A DNA stretch of 39,562 nt from Pseudonocardiales bacterium (GTDB lineage Bacteria; Actinomycetota; Actinomycetes; Mycobacteriales; Jatrophihabitantaceae). Within the stretch, counting starts at the first letter, position 1. Each line of letters opens with the position of its first letter. The position numbers and the translations under genes were made by a program. The notes beneath the pieces are model-generated. The model searched no databases. It saw nothing but the letters and a program-made list of their open reading frames with translations, and had not been told where the DNA came from. This document shows, piece by piece, positions 8,047 to 16,298 of the stretch. Where the stretch lies: the NCBI GenBank assembly GCA_030840445.1, contig JAVEEN010000072.1, positions 1 to 39,562 on the forward strand, read 5' to 3'.

Positions 8047-9654
8047 ATGAACACTCAGACCGAGCCGGCCAGCGACACGATCGCCTCCGAAACAGTGGCC
8101 GCCGCTTCCTCAGAGGCGGCCGGCATAGCGGATCTTCCGGAAGCCGGGCGGCCGGCTGAACCAGCGGCGGCGGTCGAGGGCTCGAATTCCTACGACGTGC
8201 CACTGCCCGCCGGCCTGGCCGAAGCCATCGCCGAGAACTGGGAACCAGCCCCTCTGATGCCCCATCCGGCGGGCCGCCAGATCGACGCAATACCCAGCGC
8301 GGTCGCGAGCTTCGCCCGCAATCGGGCCGCGCTGTCGGCAGCCCTCCCGGACGAGCTGATCGTGGTGCCGGCCGGCGTACTGAAGGTTCGCGCCAACGAC
8401 ACCGACTACGCCTTCCGGGCGTCGTCGGCATTCACCTGGCTCACCGGCGAAACCGTCGAGGGCGCCGTACTGGTTCTGGTGCCCGACCGCGTCGGCCACG
8501 CCGCCACCCTCTATGTGCGGGAGTACGCCGGACCAGGCAAGCTCGGTTACTTCACCAACCGCATGTACGGCGCACTGTGGGTTGGCGCCGTCCCGACCGT
8601 GGCCGACACGGCGGCAGTCCTTGGTATCGACGTTCGTCCCTTGTCCGAGCTGGCCAACGACCTTCGCAAGAGCCCGGGGCACCCGGTACTAAGCCTGCCC
8701 GGGATCGACGCCGAGGTCGACGGCCTGCTGCCCGGGTCCTCGGGCAACCCCCGCAATGCCAAGCTGGCCGAAGTCATCGACGAGCTCCGCCTGGTCAAGG
8801 ACGAGTGGGAGGTCAGGCAGCTGCAGGCCGCCTGTGACGCCACCACGCGCGGTTTCACCGACGTGGTCGGTGAGATTCCGGCTGTCCTCGCGGCAGGCGG
8901 CAGGCGGGGTGAGCGGTGGCTCGAAGGCACCTTCTGGCGGCGGGCGCGGATGGAGGGCAACGAGGTCGGCTACACCTCCATCGTCGGCGCCGGGCAGCAC
9001 GCCACCACCCTGCACTGGTGGCGCAACGACGGCGACCTCGCCGACGGGCAACTGCTGCTGGCTGACATGGGGGTCGAGGTCGACTCGTTGTTCACCGCCG
9101 ACGTGACCCGCACCATGCCGGTCTCCGGAGAGTGGACCGGTGCCCAGCGTCAGCTCTACGGGGCCGTCCTCGAGGCCCAGCAGGCCGGCATCGCCGAGGT
9201 CAAGGCTGGGGCGGACTTCCTCGCCGCGCACAGGGCCGCGATGTGGGTGCTCGCCGACCACCTGCACAGCTGGGGGGTGCTGCCGGTGACCGCTGACGTG
9301 TCCTGCGCCGAGGACGTCGACGCGCCGGGAGCCGGGCTGCACCGGCGATACACCCTGCACGGCGTCAGCCACATGCTCGGCCTCGATGTGCATGACTGCG
9401 CCGCTGCTCGGAACGAGACCTACCGCAACGGCCCGCTGGGCGCCGGATATGTCCTCACGGTCGAACCCGGCTTGTACTTCCAGCCCAACGACCTGTCTGT
9501 GCCGGCCGAGTGGCGCGGTATCGGGATCCGGATCGAGGACGACATCCTGGTCACCGACGGCGCACCGCGCAACCTGTCGGCCGCGCTGCCCCGCGATCCC
9601 GACGAGATCGTCGCCTGGATGCGGGAGGCACAGTCACGTCCGGTAGCCCCCTGA
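8047..9654 (+). CDS. pepP: M24B aminopeptidase P-like metalloprotease
   Basis: The 535-aa protein has an N-terminal AMP_N domain (about residues 85-240) and a C-terminal pita-bread M24 domain (about 250-520). The five metal ligands are present: Asp340 (LLADMG), Asp352 (TADVTRT), His442 (HGVSHMLGLDVHD), Glu473 (LTVEPGLYF) and Glu497 (IRIEDDILVT). Such enzymes use two metal ions to remove an N-terminal residue that precedes proline. The first 45 residues are Ala/Glu-rich, low in complexity and unlike a signal peptide, so it is likely cytoplasmic. It is longer than E. coli PepP (about 440 aa) because of this extension and a linker. The ATG is leaderless. Its TGA stop falls in the degenerate first unit of a 17-bp tandem repeat. 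Confidence 0.9.
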   Translation: MNTQTEPASDTIASETVAAASSEAAGIADLPEAGRPAEPAAAVEGSNSYDVPLPAGLAEAIAENWEPAPLMPHPAGRQIDAIPSAVASFARNRAALSAALPDELIVVPAGVLKVRANDTDYAFRASSAFTWLTGETVEGAVLVLVPDRVGHAATLYVREYAGPGKLGYFTNRMYGALWVGAVPTVADTAAVLGIDVRPLSELANDLRKSPGHPVLSLPGIDAEVDGLLPGSSGNPRNAKLAEVIDELRLVKDEWEVRQLQAACDATTRGFTDVVGEIPAVLAAGGRRGERWLEGTFWRRARMEGNEVGYTSIVGAGQHATTLHWWRNDGDLADGQLLLADMGVEVDSLFTADVTRTMPVSGEWTGAQRQLYGAVLEAQQAGIAEVKAGADFLAAHRAAMWVLADHLHSWGVLPVTADVSCAEDVDAPGAGLHRRYTLHGVSHMLGLDVHDCAAARNETYRNGPLGAGYVLTVEPGLYFQPNDLSVPAEWRGIGIRIEDDILVTDGAPRNLSAALPRDPDEIVAWMREAQSRPVAP

Positions 9655-9659
9655 CCCGG

Positions 9660-9762
9660 CTAACTCCCTGACCGGGCTAACTCCCTGACCGGGCTAACTC
9701 CCTGACCGGGCTAACTCCGTGACCGGGGCTAACTCCGTGACCGGGCTAACTCCTTGACCGGG
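9660..9762. repeat. 17-bp tandem repeat, six copies
   Basis: The unit CTAACTCCCTGACCGGG occurs at 9660, 9677, 9694, 9711, 9729 and 9746. The fourth copy has one extra G (18 bp); copies 4-5 have CCGTGA and copy 6 CCTTGA in place of CCCTGA. A decayed partial copy covers 9646-9659 and holds the pepP stop codon. Every unit contains TAA and TGA, and a 17-nt period shifts frame each copy, so all frames are closed many times. No protein or stable hairpin is evident. It separates pepP from the ribosome rescue gene. Confidence 0.95.
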
Positions 9763-9803
9763 CCACCGGCGTGAATGCGGTCGCTCCTGACCCAGCCATC
9801 GGA

Positions 9804-9809
9804 GAGAAT
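9804..9809 (+). promoter_or_regulatory. -10 box of a leaderless gene (arfB)
   Basis: GAGAAT ends 6 nt before the ATG at 9816. The GGAG at 9810-9813 is only 2 nt from the ATG, too close to act as a ribosome binding site. Confidence 0.45.
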
Positions 9810-9815
9810 GGAGCA

Positions 9816-10292
9816 ATGCCTGCCGCAGTACGAACCAGCCCCTCGGGAGACCTCGTCGTCCCGGCTGGTCGCGGCCTGCCTGCGGGGCTCACCGTCCCGG
9901 CCGCCGAACTCGTGGAGCGGTTCTCCCGTTCGTCCGGGCCAGGCGGTCAATCGGTCAATACCACCGACAGTCGCGTAGAGCTCCGCTTCGACGTGGCCCG
10001 GTCAGCGGCCTTCACCGATCTGCAGCGATCACGGGCGCTCGAGGCGCTGGCAGGTCGGCTGAGCGAGGACGGCGTGCTGAGCATCGCCGCTTCTGAGCAC
10101 CGCTCGCAGCTGCAGAACCGGATCGCCGCGCGTGCCCGGTTGGTCAACTATCTGCGGGACGCGCTCGAACCGGCCTCACCGGTCCGTCGCGCTACTCGCC
10201 CATCCCGCGGCGCGCGGCAGCGCCGGCTAGACACCAAGCGGCAGCGGGCGATCGTCAAAGCCGGCCGCGGCCGGGTCCGCGATCATTCCTGA
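9816..10292 (+). CDS. arfB: ArfB/YaeJ-type peptidyl-tRNA hydrolase (ribosome rescue)
   Basis: The 158-aa protein contains a class I release-factor catalytic domain with RSSGPGGQSVNTTDSRVEL; the GGQ tripeptide is at about 43-45 and hydrolyses the peptidyl-tRNA ester. It lacks the codon-recognition domains of RF1/RF2. The C-terminus (about 118-158) is rich in Arg and Lys (RRATRPSRGARQRRLDTKRQRAIVKAGRGR), like the tail that ArfB inserts into the empty mRNA channel of stalled ribosomes. Length fits the family (about 140-150 aa). I chose ATG 9816 over an upstream in-frame GTG at 9771 because homologues begin near here and the -10 box fits. Its last 10 bp overlap the 3' end of the convergent small membrane protein gene. 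Confidence 0.92.
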   Translation: MPAAVRTSPSGDLVVPAGRGLPAGLTVPAAELVERFSRSSGPGGQSVNTTDSRVELRFDVARSAAFTDLQRSRALEALAGRLSEDGVLSIAASEHRSQLQNRIAARARLVNYLRDALEPASPVRRATRPSRGARQRRLDTKRQRAIVKAGRGRVRDHS

Positions 10293-10555
10293 GGTTCCCC
10301 CGGAGGCGTTGTGCGGCCGGAGGCCTCGGCCTCGTCGCCGGTTTCCGACGCGTCGGGCCGCGCAACGCCTTCGGGCGGGGGCGGGTCGAAGGAGGGTGGC
10401 ACCCGCTTGAGGTGCCGATTCATCGACTTCCACAGGAAATACACCGCGATGCACAGCACCAGCACCACGAACAGCCCAATCGGGCTCCCCCGGCCCTTGT
10501 CGTCGGCGGCCAATACCACGAGTGGCTGCCCGGCGACCGTTGGAAGCAGATTCAT
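10283..10555 (-). CDS. Small membrane protein coupled to mca (Rv1083-like)
   Basis: This 90-aa protein has one clear transmembrane helix (about residues 26-43, [19 protein letters not shown]), a basic stretch [11 protein letters not shown] just after it, and a Pro/Glu-rich C-terminal tail. The basic residues after the helix place the C-terminus in the cytoplasm. Its ATG overlaps the mca stop as ATGA, so it is translated with mca. In M. tuberculosis a protein of similar size (Rv1083) follows mca, from memory. Function is unknown. The gene ends 10 bp inside the convergent arfB gene. Confidence 0.85.
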   Translation of the reverse strand: MNLLPTVAGQPLVVLAADDKGRGSPIGLFVVLVLCIAVYFLWKSMNRHLKRVPPSFDPPPPEGVARPDASETGDEAEASGRTTPPGEPQE

Positions 10556-11520
10556 TCCGCCGCCACCTTCTCCCGTATCCCGGCGAACAGATCGTCCTCC
10601 GGCAGCTCGGTGTCGACGAGCGAACGGGCAAGTTCGAACTGTTCCCACGGGAACACCCGCCGCTGAACATCCAGTGGAACCTTGAAGAACCAGCCGTCCG
10701 GGTCGACCTGGGTTGCATGAGCCAGCAGCGCGGCGTCGCGGCGTTCGAACTGATCGGCGCAGTAGACCTTCGTCGTGACATTGGGAACCCGGCGGTCGCG
10801 GGCCCGTTCCTCCCAGTTTTCCAGCCACTCGGCGTACGGCGACTCCAGCCCCAGTTCGGCCATCGCGTTGTGGAACGCCTCGACGCGTTCACGGGTGAAG
10901 GTGACGTCGTAGTAGAGCTTGGACGGCTGCCACGGCTCACCGGCGTCAGGAAACCGTTCGGGATCGCCAGCCGCCTCGAAGGCCGCCACCGACACCCGAT
11001 GGCACATGACGTGGTCGGGATGCGGGTAGCCACCGTTCTCGTCATAGGTGGTCATAACGTGCGGACGGAACCGTCGGACCATCCGGACAAGTGCCTCGGT
11101 CGACACCTCGAGCGGCGTGAGCCCGAAGGAACCCTCCGGCAGTGGCGGCAGCGGGTCGCCCTCCGGAAGGCCGGAGTCGACGAATCCCAGCCATTCGTGC
11201 TCGACTCCGAGAATCGCCTGCGCCTGGGCCATCTCCAGCCGCCGCACGGCCCGGATATCGGCCTCGATGTCAGACCGATCCTTCAGCGCCGGGTTCAGGA
11301 TGTCGCCCCGCTCACCACCGGTGCAGCTGACGACCAGCACCGCGGCCCCTTCGTCGACGTAGCGAGCCATGGTCGCGGCGCCCTTGCTCGATTCGTCATC
11401 GGGGTGGGCATGCACGCACATGAGCCGAAGCCTGCCCTCGAGGTCAGGGATGGCCGGGGGCGCTGGAGGACCCGAAAACGCTGTAGTCGGGCCGTCATGG
11501 TGACTGTTGGTGTTCGACAC
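10552..11520 (-). CDS. mca: Mycothiol S-conjugate amidase
   Basis: The roughly 322-aa enzyme belongs to the LmbE/PIG-L zinc deacetylase family. It shows [21 protein letters not shown], with zinc-binding His39 and Asp42 of HPDD, and [22 protein letters not shown], with His170 as third ligand. The segments [16 protein letters not shown] and [31 protein letters not shown] are near-identical to mycobacterial Mca rather than MshB. Mca cleaves mycothiol conjugates of toxins and drugs into a mercapturate for export and GlcN-inositol for recycling. I start at GTG 11520, because a -10-like GAGAAT ends 7 nt upstream; ATG 11529 has GGGGAG only 1-2 nt away. Homologues start about 30 residues later, so the first 30 residues, rich in Pro/Ser, may be a lineage-specific tail. 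Divergent from greA. Confidence 0.93.
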   Translation of the reverse strand: MSNTNSHHDGPTTAFSGPPAPPAIPDLEGRLRLMCVHAHPDDESSKGAATMARYVDEGAAVLVVSCTGGERGDILNPALKDRSDIEADIRAVRRLEMAQAQAILGVEHEWLGFVDSGLPEGDPLPPLPEGSFGLTPLEVSTEALVRMVRRFRPHVMTTYDENGGYPHPDHVMCHRVSVAAFEAAGDPERFPDAGEPWQPSKLYYDVTFTRERVEAFHNAMAELGLESPYAEWLENWEERARDRRVPNVTTKVYCADQFERRDAALLAHATQVDPDGWFFKVPLDVQRRVFPWEQFELARSLVDTELPEDDLFAGIREKVAAE

Positions 11521-11678
11521 GGGTCTCATTCTCCCCGACTCAGGACACGGCCGTACACGGTCCCCGAAAATCAGTCCCTCGGACGCCGATTTCGCGGAAC
11601 TCCGGCGGCCGGTGTTACGTTCTACAGCTTCAGTCACCACTTGTTAGTCCTACCTACTCGCAGTTCAGGAGTTACACC

Positions 11679-12176
11679 GTGACCAGCACCGACGCCACCG
11701 CCGTCACTTGGCTGACTCAGGACGCCTACGACCGCCTGTCGAAGGAACTGGAGGAGTTGATCGCCCATCGTCCCGCGATGGCGCGGGAGATCAACGACCG
11801 GCGAGAGGAAGGCGATCTGAAGGAGAACGGCGGGTATCACGCCGCGCGCGAGGAACAGGGCAAGCAGGAGGGCCGGATCCTGCAACTGCAACAGCTGTTG
11901 CGCACGGCCCAGGTCGGCGAGGCACCGAGCACCGACGGCAAGGCCGGACCGGGGATGGTGGTTACCGTCCGCTTCGACGGTGACGACGCTGACGAGACCT
12001 TCCTGATCGGCTCACGCGAGGAGTCCGAGACCACTGAACTCGACGTGTACTCGTCGGCCTCCCCGCTGGGCAAGGCGCTCACGGGCGCCGCGAAGGGACA
12101 GGCCGTGTCCTACGAGACCCCGAACGGTAAGACGCTCAAGGTCACGCTGCTCGACGCCAAACCGTTCACCGGCTGA
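11679..12176 (+). CDS. greA: Transcription elongation factor GreA
   Basis: The 165-aa protein has the GreA layout: an N-terminal antiparallel coiled coil (about 12-85) and a C-terminal FKBP-like domain (about 95-163, [34 protein letters not shown]). The acidic tip residues that reach the polymerase active site are present in [19 protein letters not shown] (Asp46 and Glu49, matching E. coli Asp41 and Glu44). It stimulates RNA cleavage by backtracked polymerase. The GTG start has AGGAG about 8 nt upstream. The divergent position next to mca matches the mycobacterial arrangement. Confidence 0.96.
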   Translation: MTSTDATAVTWLTQDAYDRLSKELEELIAHRPAMAREINDRREEGDLKENGGYHAAREEQGKQEGRILQLQQLLRTAQVGEAPSTDGKAGPGMVVTVRFDGDDADETFLIGSREESETTELDVYSSASPLGKALTGAAKGQAVSYETPNGKTLKVTLLDAKPFTG

Positions 12177-12290
12177 CACCGAATTCGGCCCAACAAGGCC
12201 CCCGCGGCGATCTGCTATTCCCGTGTTCGCAATCAGCGATAACGGTGATTGAGTGCCTCACGGTGCGTAGCCGATTCTGCTGGCAGGACG

Positions 12291-12296
12291 TAGCGT
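12291..12296 (+). promoter_or_regulatory. -10 box of a leaderless gene (AAA ATPase)
   Basis: TAGCGT ends 7 nt before the GTG at 12304. There is no ribosome binding site in the interval. Confidence 0.45.
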
Positions 12297-12303
12297 CGGT
12301 CGG

Positions 12304-13761
12304 GTGACCGATGCTCCTGACATTTCCACCGTTGCCGCCCTGCGCGCCGCGGGCCATGTGCACCGTGGCGTCAAGGCAGAGCTACGCCAGAACCTGATCG
12401 CCCGGCTGGCGGCAGGGCTGCCGACGCTGCCCGGCATCGTCGGATTCGACGACACGGTCGTGCCCGAGCTGGAACGGGCGCTGCTGGCCGGGCACGACAT
12501 GGTGCTGCTCGGCGAGCGCGGCCAGGGAAAGACCCGGCTGATCCGTACCCTCATCGGTTTGCTCGATGAGTGGACCCCGGTCATCGCCGGTTCTGAACTC
12601 AACGAGCACCCCTACGCCCCCATCACGCCGGCGTCGATCCGCCGGGTGGTCGAACTCGGCGACGAACTGCCGATCGCGTGGCGGCATCGCAGCGAACGGT
12701 ACGGCGAGAAACTGGCCACCCCAGACACCTCCGTCGGTGATCTGATCGGCGATATCGACCCGATCAAGGTGGCCGAGGGACGCTCGCTGGGCGATCCGGA
12801 GACTGTGCATTACGGCCTGGTACCCCGAACCAACCGGGGCATCTTCGCCATCAACGAATTGCCGGACCTGGCCGAACGGATTCAGGTCTCGATGCTCAAT
12901 GTGCTCGAAGAACGGGACATCCAGGTCCGCGGGTACCAGCTCCGGCTGCCGCTGGACCTGTTGCTGGTGGCCAGCGCCAACCCGGAGGACTACACCAACC
13001 GCGGGCGGATCATCACACCGCTCAAGGACCGCTTCGGTGCCGAGATCCGGACGCACTACCCGATCGACCTCGACGACGAGCTGCAGCTCATCGCCCAGGA
13101 GGCGGCGGTGTTGTGGGACTCCCCGGACGCCGGCGCCGGATCGACCTCCGACATTGCGCACGGGGCACCGCTGGTGCCGTCCCATTTGCTCGAGGTGGTG
13201 GCCCGCTTCGCGCGTGCCGTCCGGGAGGCCCCACAGGTCGACCAGCGCTCCGGCGTCTCGGCTCGCTTCGCAATTGCTGCCGTAGAGACCCTGGCCGCGT
13301 CGGCGGTTCGCCGGGCGGCCATCACCGGCGAGCCGATCGCGGTGGCCCGGGTATCCGATCTGCCCTCGATCGTGCCGGCCTCACGCGGCAAGGTGGAATT
13401 CGACGACGCCGATTCCGGGCGCGAGTTCGAGGTGCTGGAGCACCTGCTGCGACGGGCGGTCGCCGAGACCTCGCGAGCCCGGCTGGCCGGACTGGATCTG
13501 CGCTCTCTGCAGGCCAAGTTCGACGATGGCCTGCTCGTGCAGTCCGGTGACACGGTGTCCGCCGACGCGCTGCTGGAGCAGTTGGGAACTATCCCGGGGC
13601 TGGCTGATCTGCTCGAGCGCCTGGAACCGGACAGCGTCCACGAAGGGCCGGCTACCGTCGGGATCGCTGCCGCCGCGGTCGAATTCGCATTGGAAGGGCT
13701 GTACCTCAACAAGCGGCTGGCCAAGGAATCGGGCGGCGGCCGGACGGTTTACGGCGCATGA
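12304..13761 (+). CDS. MoxR/Mg-chelatase ChlI-like AAA+ ATPase (Rv0958-like)
   Basis: The 485-aa protein has one AAA+ module: Walker A GERGQGKT (about 70-77), a Walker B-like GIFAINELPDL (about 179-189), sensor-1 LLVASANPEDYTNRG (Asn226) and an Arg-finger candidate PLKDRFGAEI (Arg243). An unusual point is Asn in place of the Walker B Asp (I-N-E instead of D-E). It is followed by a VWA protein, the usual partner of MoxR/ChlI ATPases, and such pairs act as remodelling machines for metal insertion or protein maturation. From memory the pair resembles mycobacterial Rv0958-Rv0959, annotated as Mg-chelatase-like though these organisms make no chlorophyll. Substrate is unknown. GTG start, leaderless. 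A hairpin separates it from the VWA gene. Confidence 0.88.
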   Translation: MTDAPDISTVAALRAAGHVHRGVKAELRQNLIARLAAGLPTLPGIVGFDDTVVPELERALLAGHDMVLLGERGQGKTRLIRTLIGLLDEWTPVIAGSELNEHPYAPITPASIRRVVELGDELPIAWRHRSERYGEKLATPDTSVGDLIGDIDPIKVAEGRSLGDPETVHYGLVPRTNRGIFAINELPDLAERIQVSMLNVLEERDIQVRGYQLRLPLDLLLVASANPEDYTNRGRIITPLKDRFGAEIRTHYPIDLDDELQLIAQEAAVLWDSPDAGAGSTSDIAHGAPLVPSHLLEVVARFARAVREAPQVDQRSGVSARFAIAAVETLAASAVRRAAITGEPIAVARVSDLPSIVPASRGKVEFDDADSGREFEVLEHLLRRAVAETSRARLAGLDLRSLQAKFDDGLLVQSGDTVSADALLEQLGTIPGLADLLERLEPDSVHEGPATVGIAAAAVEFALEGLYLNKRLAKESGGGRTVYGA

Positions 13762-13770
13762 GACGCGATC

Positions 13771-13809
13771 GTGTAACGCTCGGCATCCCTGAGCTGCCCA
13801 GCGTTACAC
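13771..13809 (+). repeat. Stem-loop between AAA and VWA genes
   Basis: GTGTAACGCT (13771-13780) and AGCGTTACAC (13800-13809) are perfect 10-bp arms. Inside, after a C-C mismatch, GGCA (13782-13785) pairs with TGCC (13795-13798), leaving a 9-nt loop. No U-tract follows. It may tune the ratio of ATPase to VWA protein through RNA processing or partial termination, or be a dimer operator for a promoter of the VWA gene. Confidence 0.55.
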
Positions 13810-13837
13810 AATTCAGAAGTAGCAGGGTGGCTCGGCG

Positions 13838-15799
13838 GTGAGCTATCGATACGGTGCGTGGCACGGCGGACCGGATCCGCTCGAGCCGCCGTTCGACATC
13901 CGCAGGGCGCTGGACGACCTCGGCGATGACGTGCTGGCCGGGATGTCACCCCGCAACGCCCTGCAGCGGCTGATGCGGATGGGCAGCAACGGCCGCGACG
14001 GCCTGGACGCGCTGCGCCAGAAGGCTCGCCGGCGCGCGAAAGAGCTCCGCAACTCCTCCCGTCTGGACGGCACCCTGGACGAGGTCCGGGCCCTGCTCGA
14101 TCAGGCACTGGAGGCCGAGAGGTCCGCGCTGTTCCCCGATCCGAGTGACGCTGCGCGGCTGGCCGAAGACGAGCTGGCGGCGCTCCCCTCGGACACCTCC
14201 CGGGCAGTTCGGGAACTCGCCGAGTACCAATGGCGATCGCCGGAGGCGGCCGCGGCGTACCAGCAGATCAACGACCTGCTCCGTTCGGAGGTGTTGGACG
14301 CTCAGTTCGCCGGAATGCGTGACGCGCTGGCCAATCCGAATCCGGAGGGGATGGCGGCCATCAAGGCGATGCTGGCCGACCTCAACGACATGTTGGACGC
14401 CGATGCGCGGGGTGAACACACTCCACAGCAGTTCGCCGAGTTCATGGCCAAGCACGGCGACTTCTTCCCGGACAATCCGCGGAATCTCGAGGAACTCATC
14501 GATGCGTTGGCCCAGCGGGCCGCCGCAGCGGAGCGGTTGATGAACTCGTTGACGCCGGAACAGCGGGCCGAACTGAGCGCCCTGATGGAACAGGCGATGA
14601 ATCAGGCCGGCATCGCCGATGAGATGGCCCGCTTGCAGGGAGCCCTCCGCTCGGCCCGTCCCGATCTTCGCTGGTCCGGACGGGAGCGGATGGACGGCGA
14701 CCAGCCGATGGGTTACGCCGACGGCACTGCGGCGCTGTCCGAACTCGCAGATCTGGACGAGCTTGCCGAGTTGTCGCTGCAGGACTATCCCGGGGCCAGC
14801 CTGTCCGACATCGACGAGGAATTGGTCGAACGGGCCCTCGGTCGACAGGCTGTGGATGACCTCGACCGGTTACGAGAGATCGAACGTGAACTCCGACGCC
14901 AGGGATATCTCGATCAGGGCGGCGAAGGTCTCGAACTCAGCCCGAAGGCCTTACGGAGATTGGGATCCACCGCTCTTCGCCGGGTTTTCGCCAAGCTCGA
15001 CGCCGGTGGTCGCGGCGACCACGATGTGCGCGATGCGGGGGCCGCCGGCGAGATCACCGGAGCCAGCCGGGAGTGGCGGTTCGGTGACGAGCAGCCCCTG
15101 GACGTGGTCCGGACCGTCCGCAATGCCGTGTTGCGTGGCGAGGGTCGCGACCGCAGCCGTATCCGCCTGGCGCCGGACGACTTCGAGGTCGTCGAGACCG
15201 AGCGCCGTTCCTCAGCGGCGGTGGCCCTGCTGGTGGACATGTCGTACTCGATGGAGTTGCGCGGCAGCTGGGGCGAGGCCAAGACCACCGCGCTGGCGCT
15301 GCACTCGCTCGTCACCATGAAGTATCCCCAGGACGCGATCGAGATCATCGGCTTCGCCGACTACGCCAGGACCATGACGCCCCGAGATCTGGTCAACCAC
15401 GACTGGCAGGCCGTGCAGGGCACCAACCTGCAGCACGCCCTGATGATGGCCCGTCGGCACCTCGATCGGCACCGGAATGCCGAACCGGTCATCCTGGTCA
15501 TCACCGATGGCGAACCGACCGCGCACCTGGCCGCGGACGGTTTCTCGGAATTCAGCTGGCCGCCCTCCGATGACACCATCGCGGCCACCCTGGCCGAGGT
15601 CGAACGTTGCACCCGGCGCGGGGCCACCATCAACGTATTCATGCTCGATGACGAACCGCGGCTGGTCGACTTCATGCACGTGGTGGGCCGACGAAACGGC
15701 GGTCGGGTCTTCCTGCCAAAGACCGGGGCCTTGGGCGAGTACGTAGTGGCCGACTACCTGCAGACGCGGGGCGGACGGCGGTCCCGCCGGGCTGGCTGA
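13838..15799 (+). CDS. VWA-domain protein, partner of the AAA ATPase (Rv0959-like)
   Basis: The 653-aa protein ends in a von Willebrand A domain (about 460-640) with an intact metal-ion-dependent adhesion site: LLVDMSYSMEL (Asp467, Ser469, Ser471), the conserved Thr in GTNLQHAL and VITDGEPTAH. The first 440 residues are helical, charged and rich in Leu/Ala, with no signal peptide or membrane helix, so it is cytoplasmic. In MoxR- and ChlI/D-type systems the VWA protein recruits the substrate to the ATPase ring. The GTG start lies 76 bp after the ATPase gene and is preceded by AGGGTGG. An RNA hairpin lies in the gap. The exact target cannot be read from sequence. Confidence 0.88.
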   Translation: MSYRYGAWHGGPDPLEPPFDIRRALDDLGDDVLAGMSPRNALQRLMRMGSNGRDGLDALRQKARRRAKELRNSSRLDGTLDEVRALLDQALEAERSALFPDPSDAARLAEDELAALPSDTSRAVRELAEYQWRSPEAAAAYQQINDLLRSEVLDAQFAGMRDALANPNPEGMAAIKAMLADLNDMLDADARGEHTPQQFAEFMAKHGDFFPDNPRNLEELIDALAQRAAAAERLMNSLTPEQRAELSALMEQAMNQAGIADEMARLQGALRSARPDLRWSGRERMDGDQPMGYADGTAALSELADLDELAELSLQDYPGASLSDIDEELVERALGRQAVDDLDRLREIERELRRQGYLDQGGEGLELSPKALRRLGSTALRRVFAKLDAGGRGDHDVRDAGAAGEITGASREWRFGDEQPLDVVRTVRNAVLRGEGRDRSRIRLAPDDFEVVETERRSSAAVALLVDMSYSMELRGSWGEAKTTALALHSLVTMKYPQDAIEIIGFADYARTMTPRDLVNHDWQAVQGTNLQHALMMARRHLDRHRNAEPVILVITDGEPTAHLAADGFSEFSWPPSDDTIAATLAEVERCTRRGATINVFMLDDEPRLVDFMHVVGRRNGGRVFLPKTGALGEYVVADYLQTRGGRRSRRAG

Positions 15800-15820
15800 T
15801 CGGGGCCAGGGGCCTGCAGA

Positions 15821-15826
15821 TAGCCT
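15821..15826 (+). promoter_or_regulatory. -10 box of a leaderless gene
   Basis: TAGCCT ends 7 nt before ATG 15834. The same hexamer with the same spacing precedes cbs on the other strand (28882-28877). Confidence 0.5.
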
Positions 15827-15833
15827 CAAGATC

Positions 15834-16265
15834 ATGCGACATCTGCTGGAATTCCTGCACGTTCTGTTCGCCATCTTCGCGATCGGGCCCCTGGTCCATG
15901 CGGCCACCACGGCTGCGCGCGGGGTGAAAGCCGCCGATGCCGGGGCGGTGGCGAACGCCGCCCGGACCGTGAAGGTCTACGGCTACGGCTCGCTGCTGGT
16001 GGCCGTCTTCGGGTTCGCGCTGGTTCAACCGAAGTATCACCACAGCTTCGGTGACACCTGGATCTGGCTCTCCCTCGTGCTGTACGTGCTCGCGCTGGGC
16101 CTGGTGCTCGCGCTCCTGCTGCCGTCGCTGAACGCTGCCGCGACCGCGCTGGCCGAAGGCGTGCCAGCCCCATCGCTGACCTCCCGAATCGCCGCGTCCG
16201 GGGGCGTGACCGCATTGCTGTTCGCCGTGATCGTGGGGTTGATGGTCTTCAAGCCCGGCAACTGA
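15834..16265 (+). CDS. Four-helix membrane protein (DUF2269-like)
   Basis: The 143-aa protein has four predicted membrane helices (about 4-22, 48-65, 78-98 and 120-139) and little outside the membrane. The first helix holds HVLFAIFAIGPLVHA with two His residues, a pattern seen in DUF2269-type integral membrane proteins. Function is unknown. It is 34 bp downstream of the VWA gene but has its own -10 box and leaderless ATG, so it may be transcribed separately. It is convergent with the pat gene across a symmetric hairpin. Confidence 0.8.
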   Translation: MRHLLEFLHVLFAIFAIGPLVHAATTAARGVKAADAGAVANAARTVKVYGYGSLLVAVFGFALVQPKYHHSFGDTWIWLSLVLYVLALGLVLALLLPSLNAAATALAEGVPAPSLTSRIAASGGVTALLFAVIVGLMVFKPGN

Positions 16266-16268
16266 TAC

Positions 16269-16298
16269 CTGCGCGGCGGCCTCCTAGAGGCCGCGCAG
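16269..16298. terminator. Bidirectional hairpin terminator
   Basis: GCGGCCTC (16276-16283) pairs with GAGGCCGC (16287-16294) around a 3-nt loop, and CTGC (16269-16272) pairs with GCAG (16295-16298) after a 3-nt bulge. It sits between two convergent stops, and the pat stop codon (16284-16286) is the loop. It has no U-tract, as is common in actinobacteria. Confidence 0.7.

Noticed and set aside
12230-12251. CAATCA...TGATTG inverted repeat before the AAA ATPase gene as an operator.
   Set aside because: Six-bp arms with a short spacer occur by chance many times in 40 kb, and the site does not overlap the predicted promoter.
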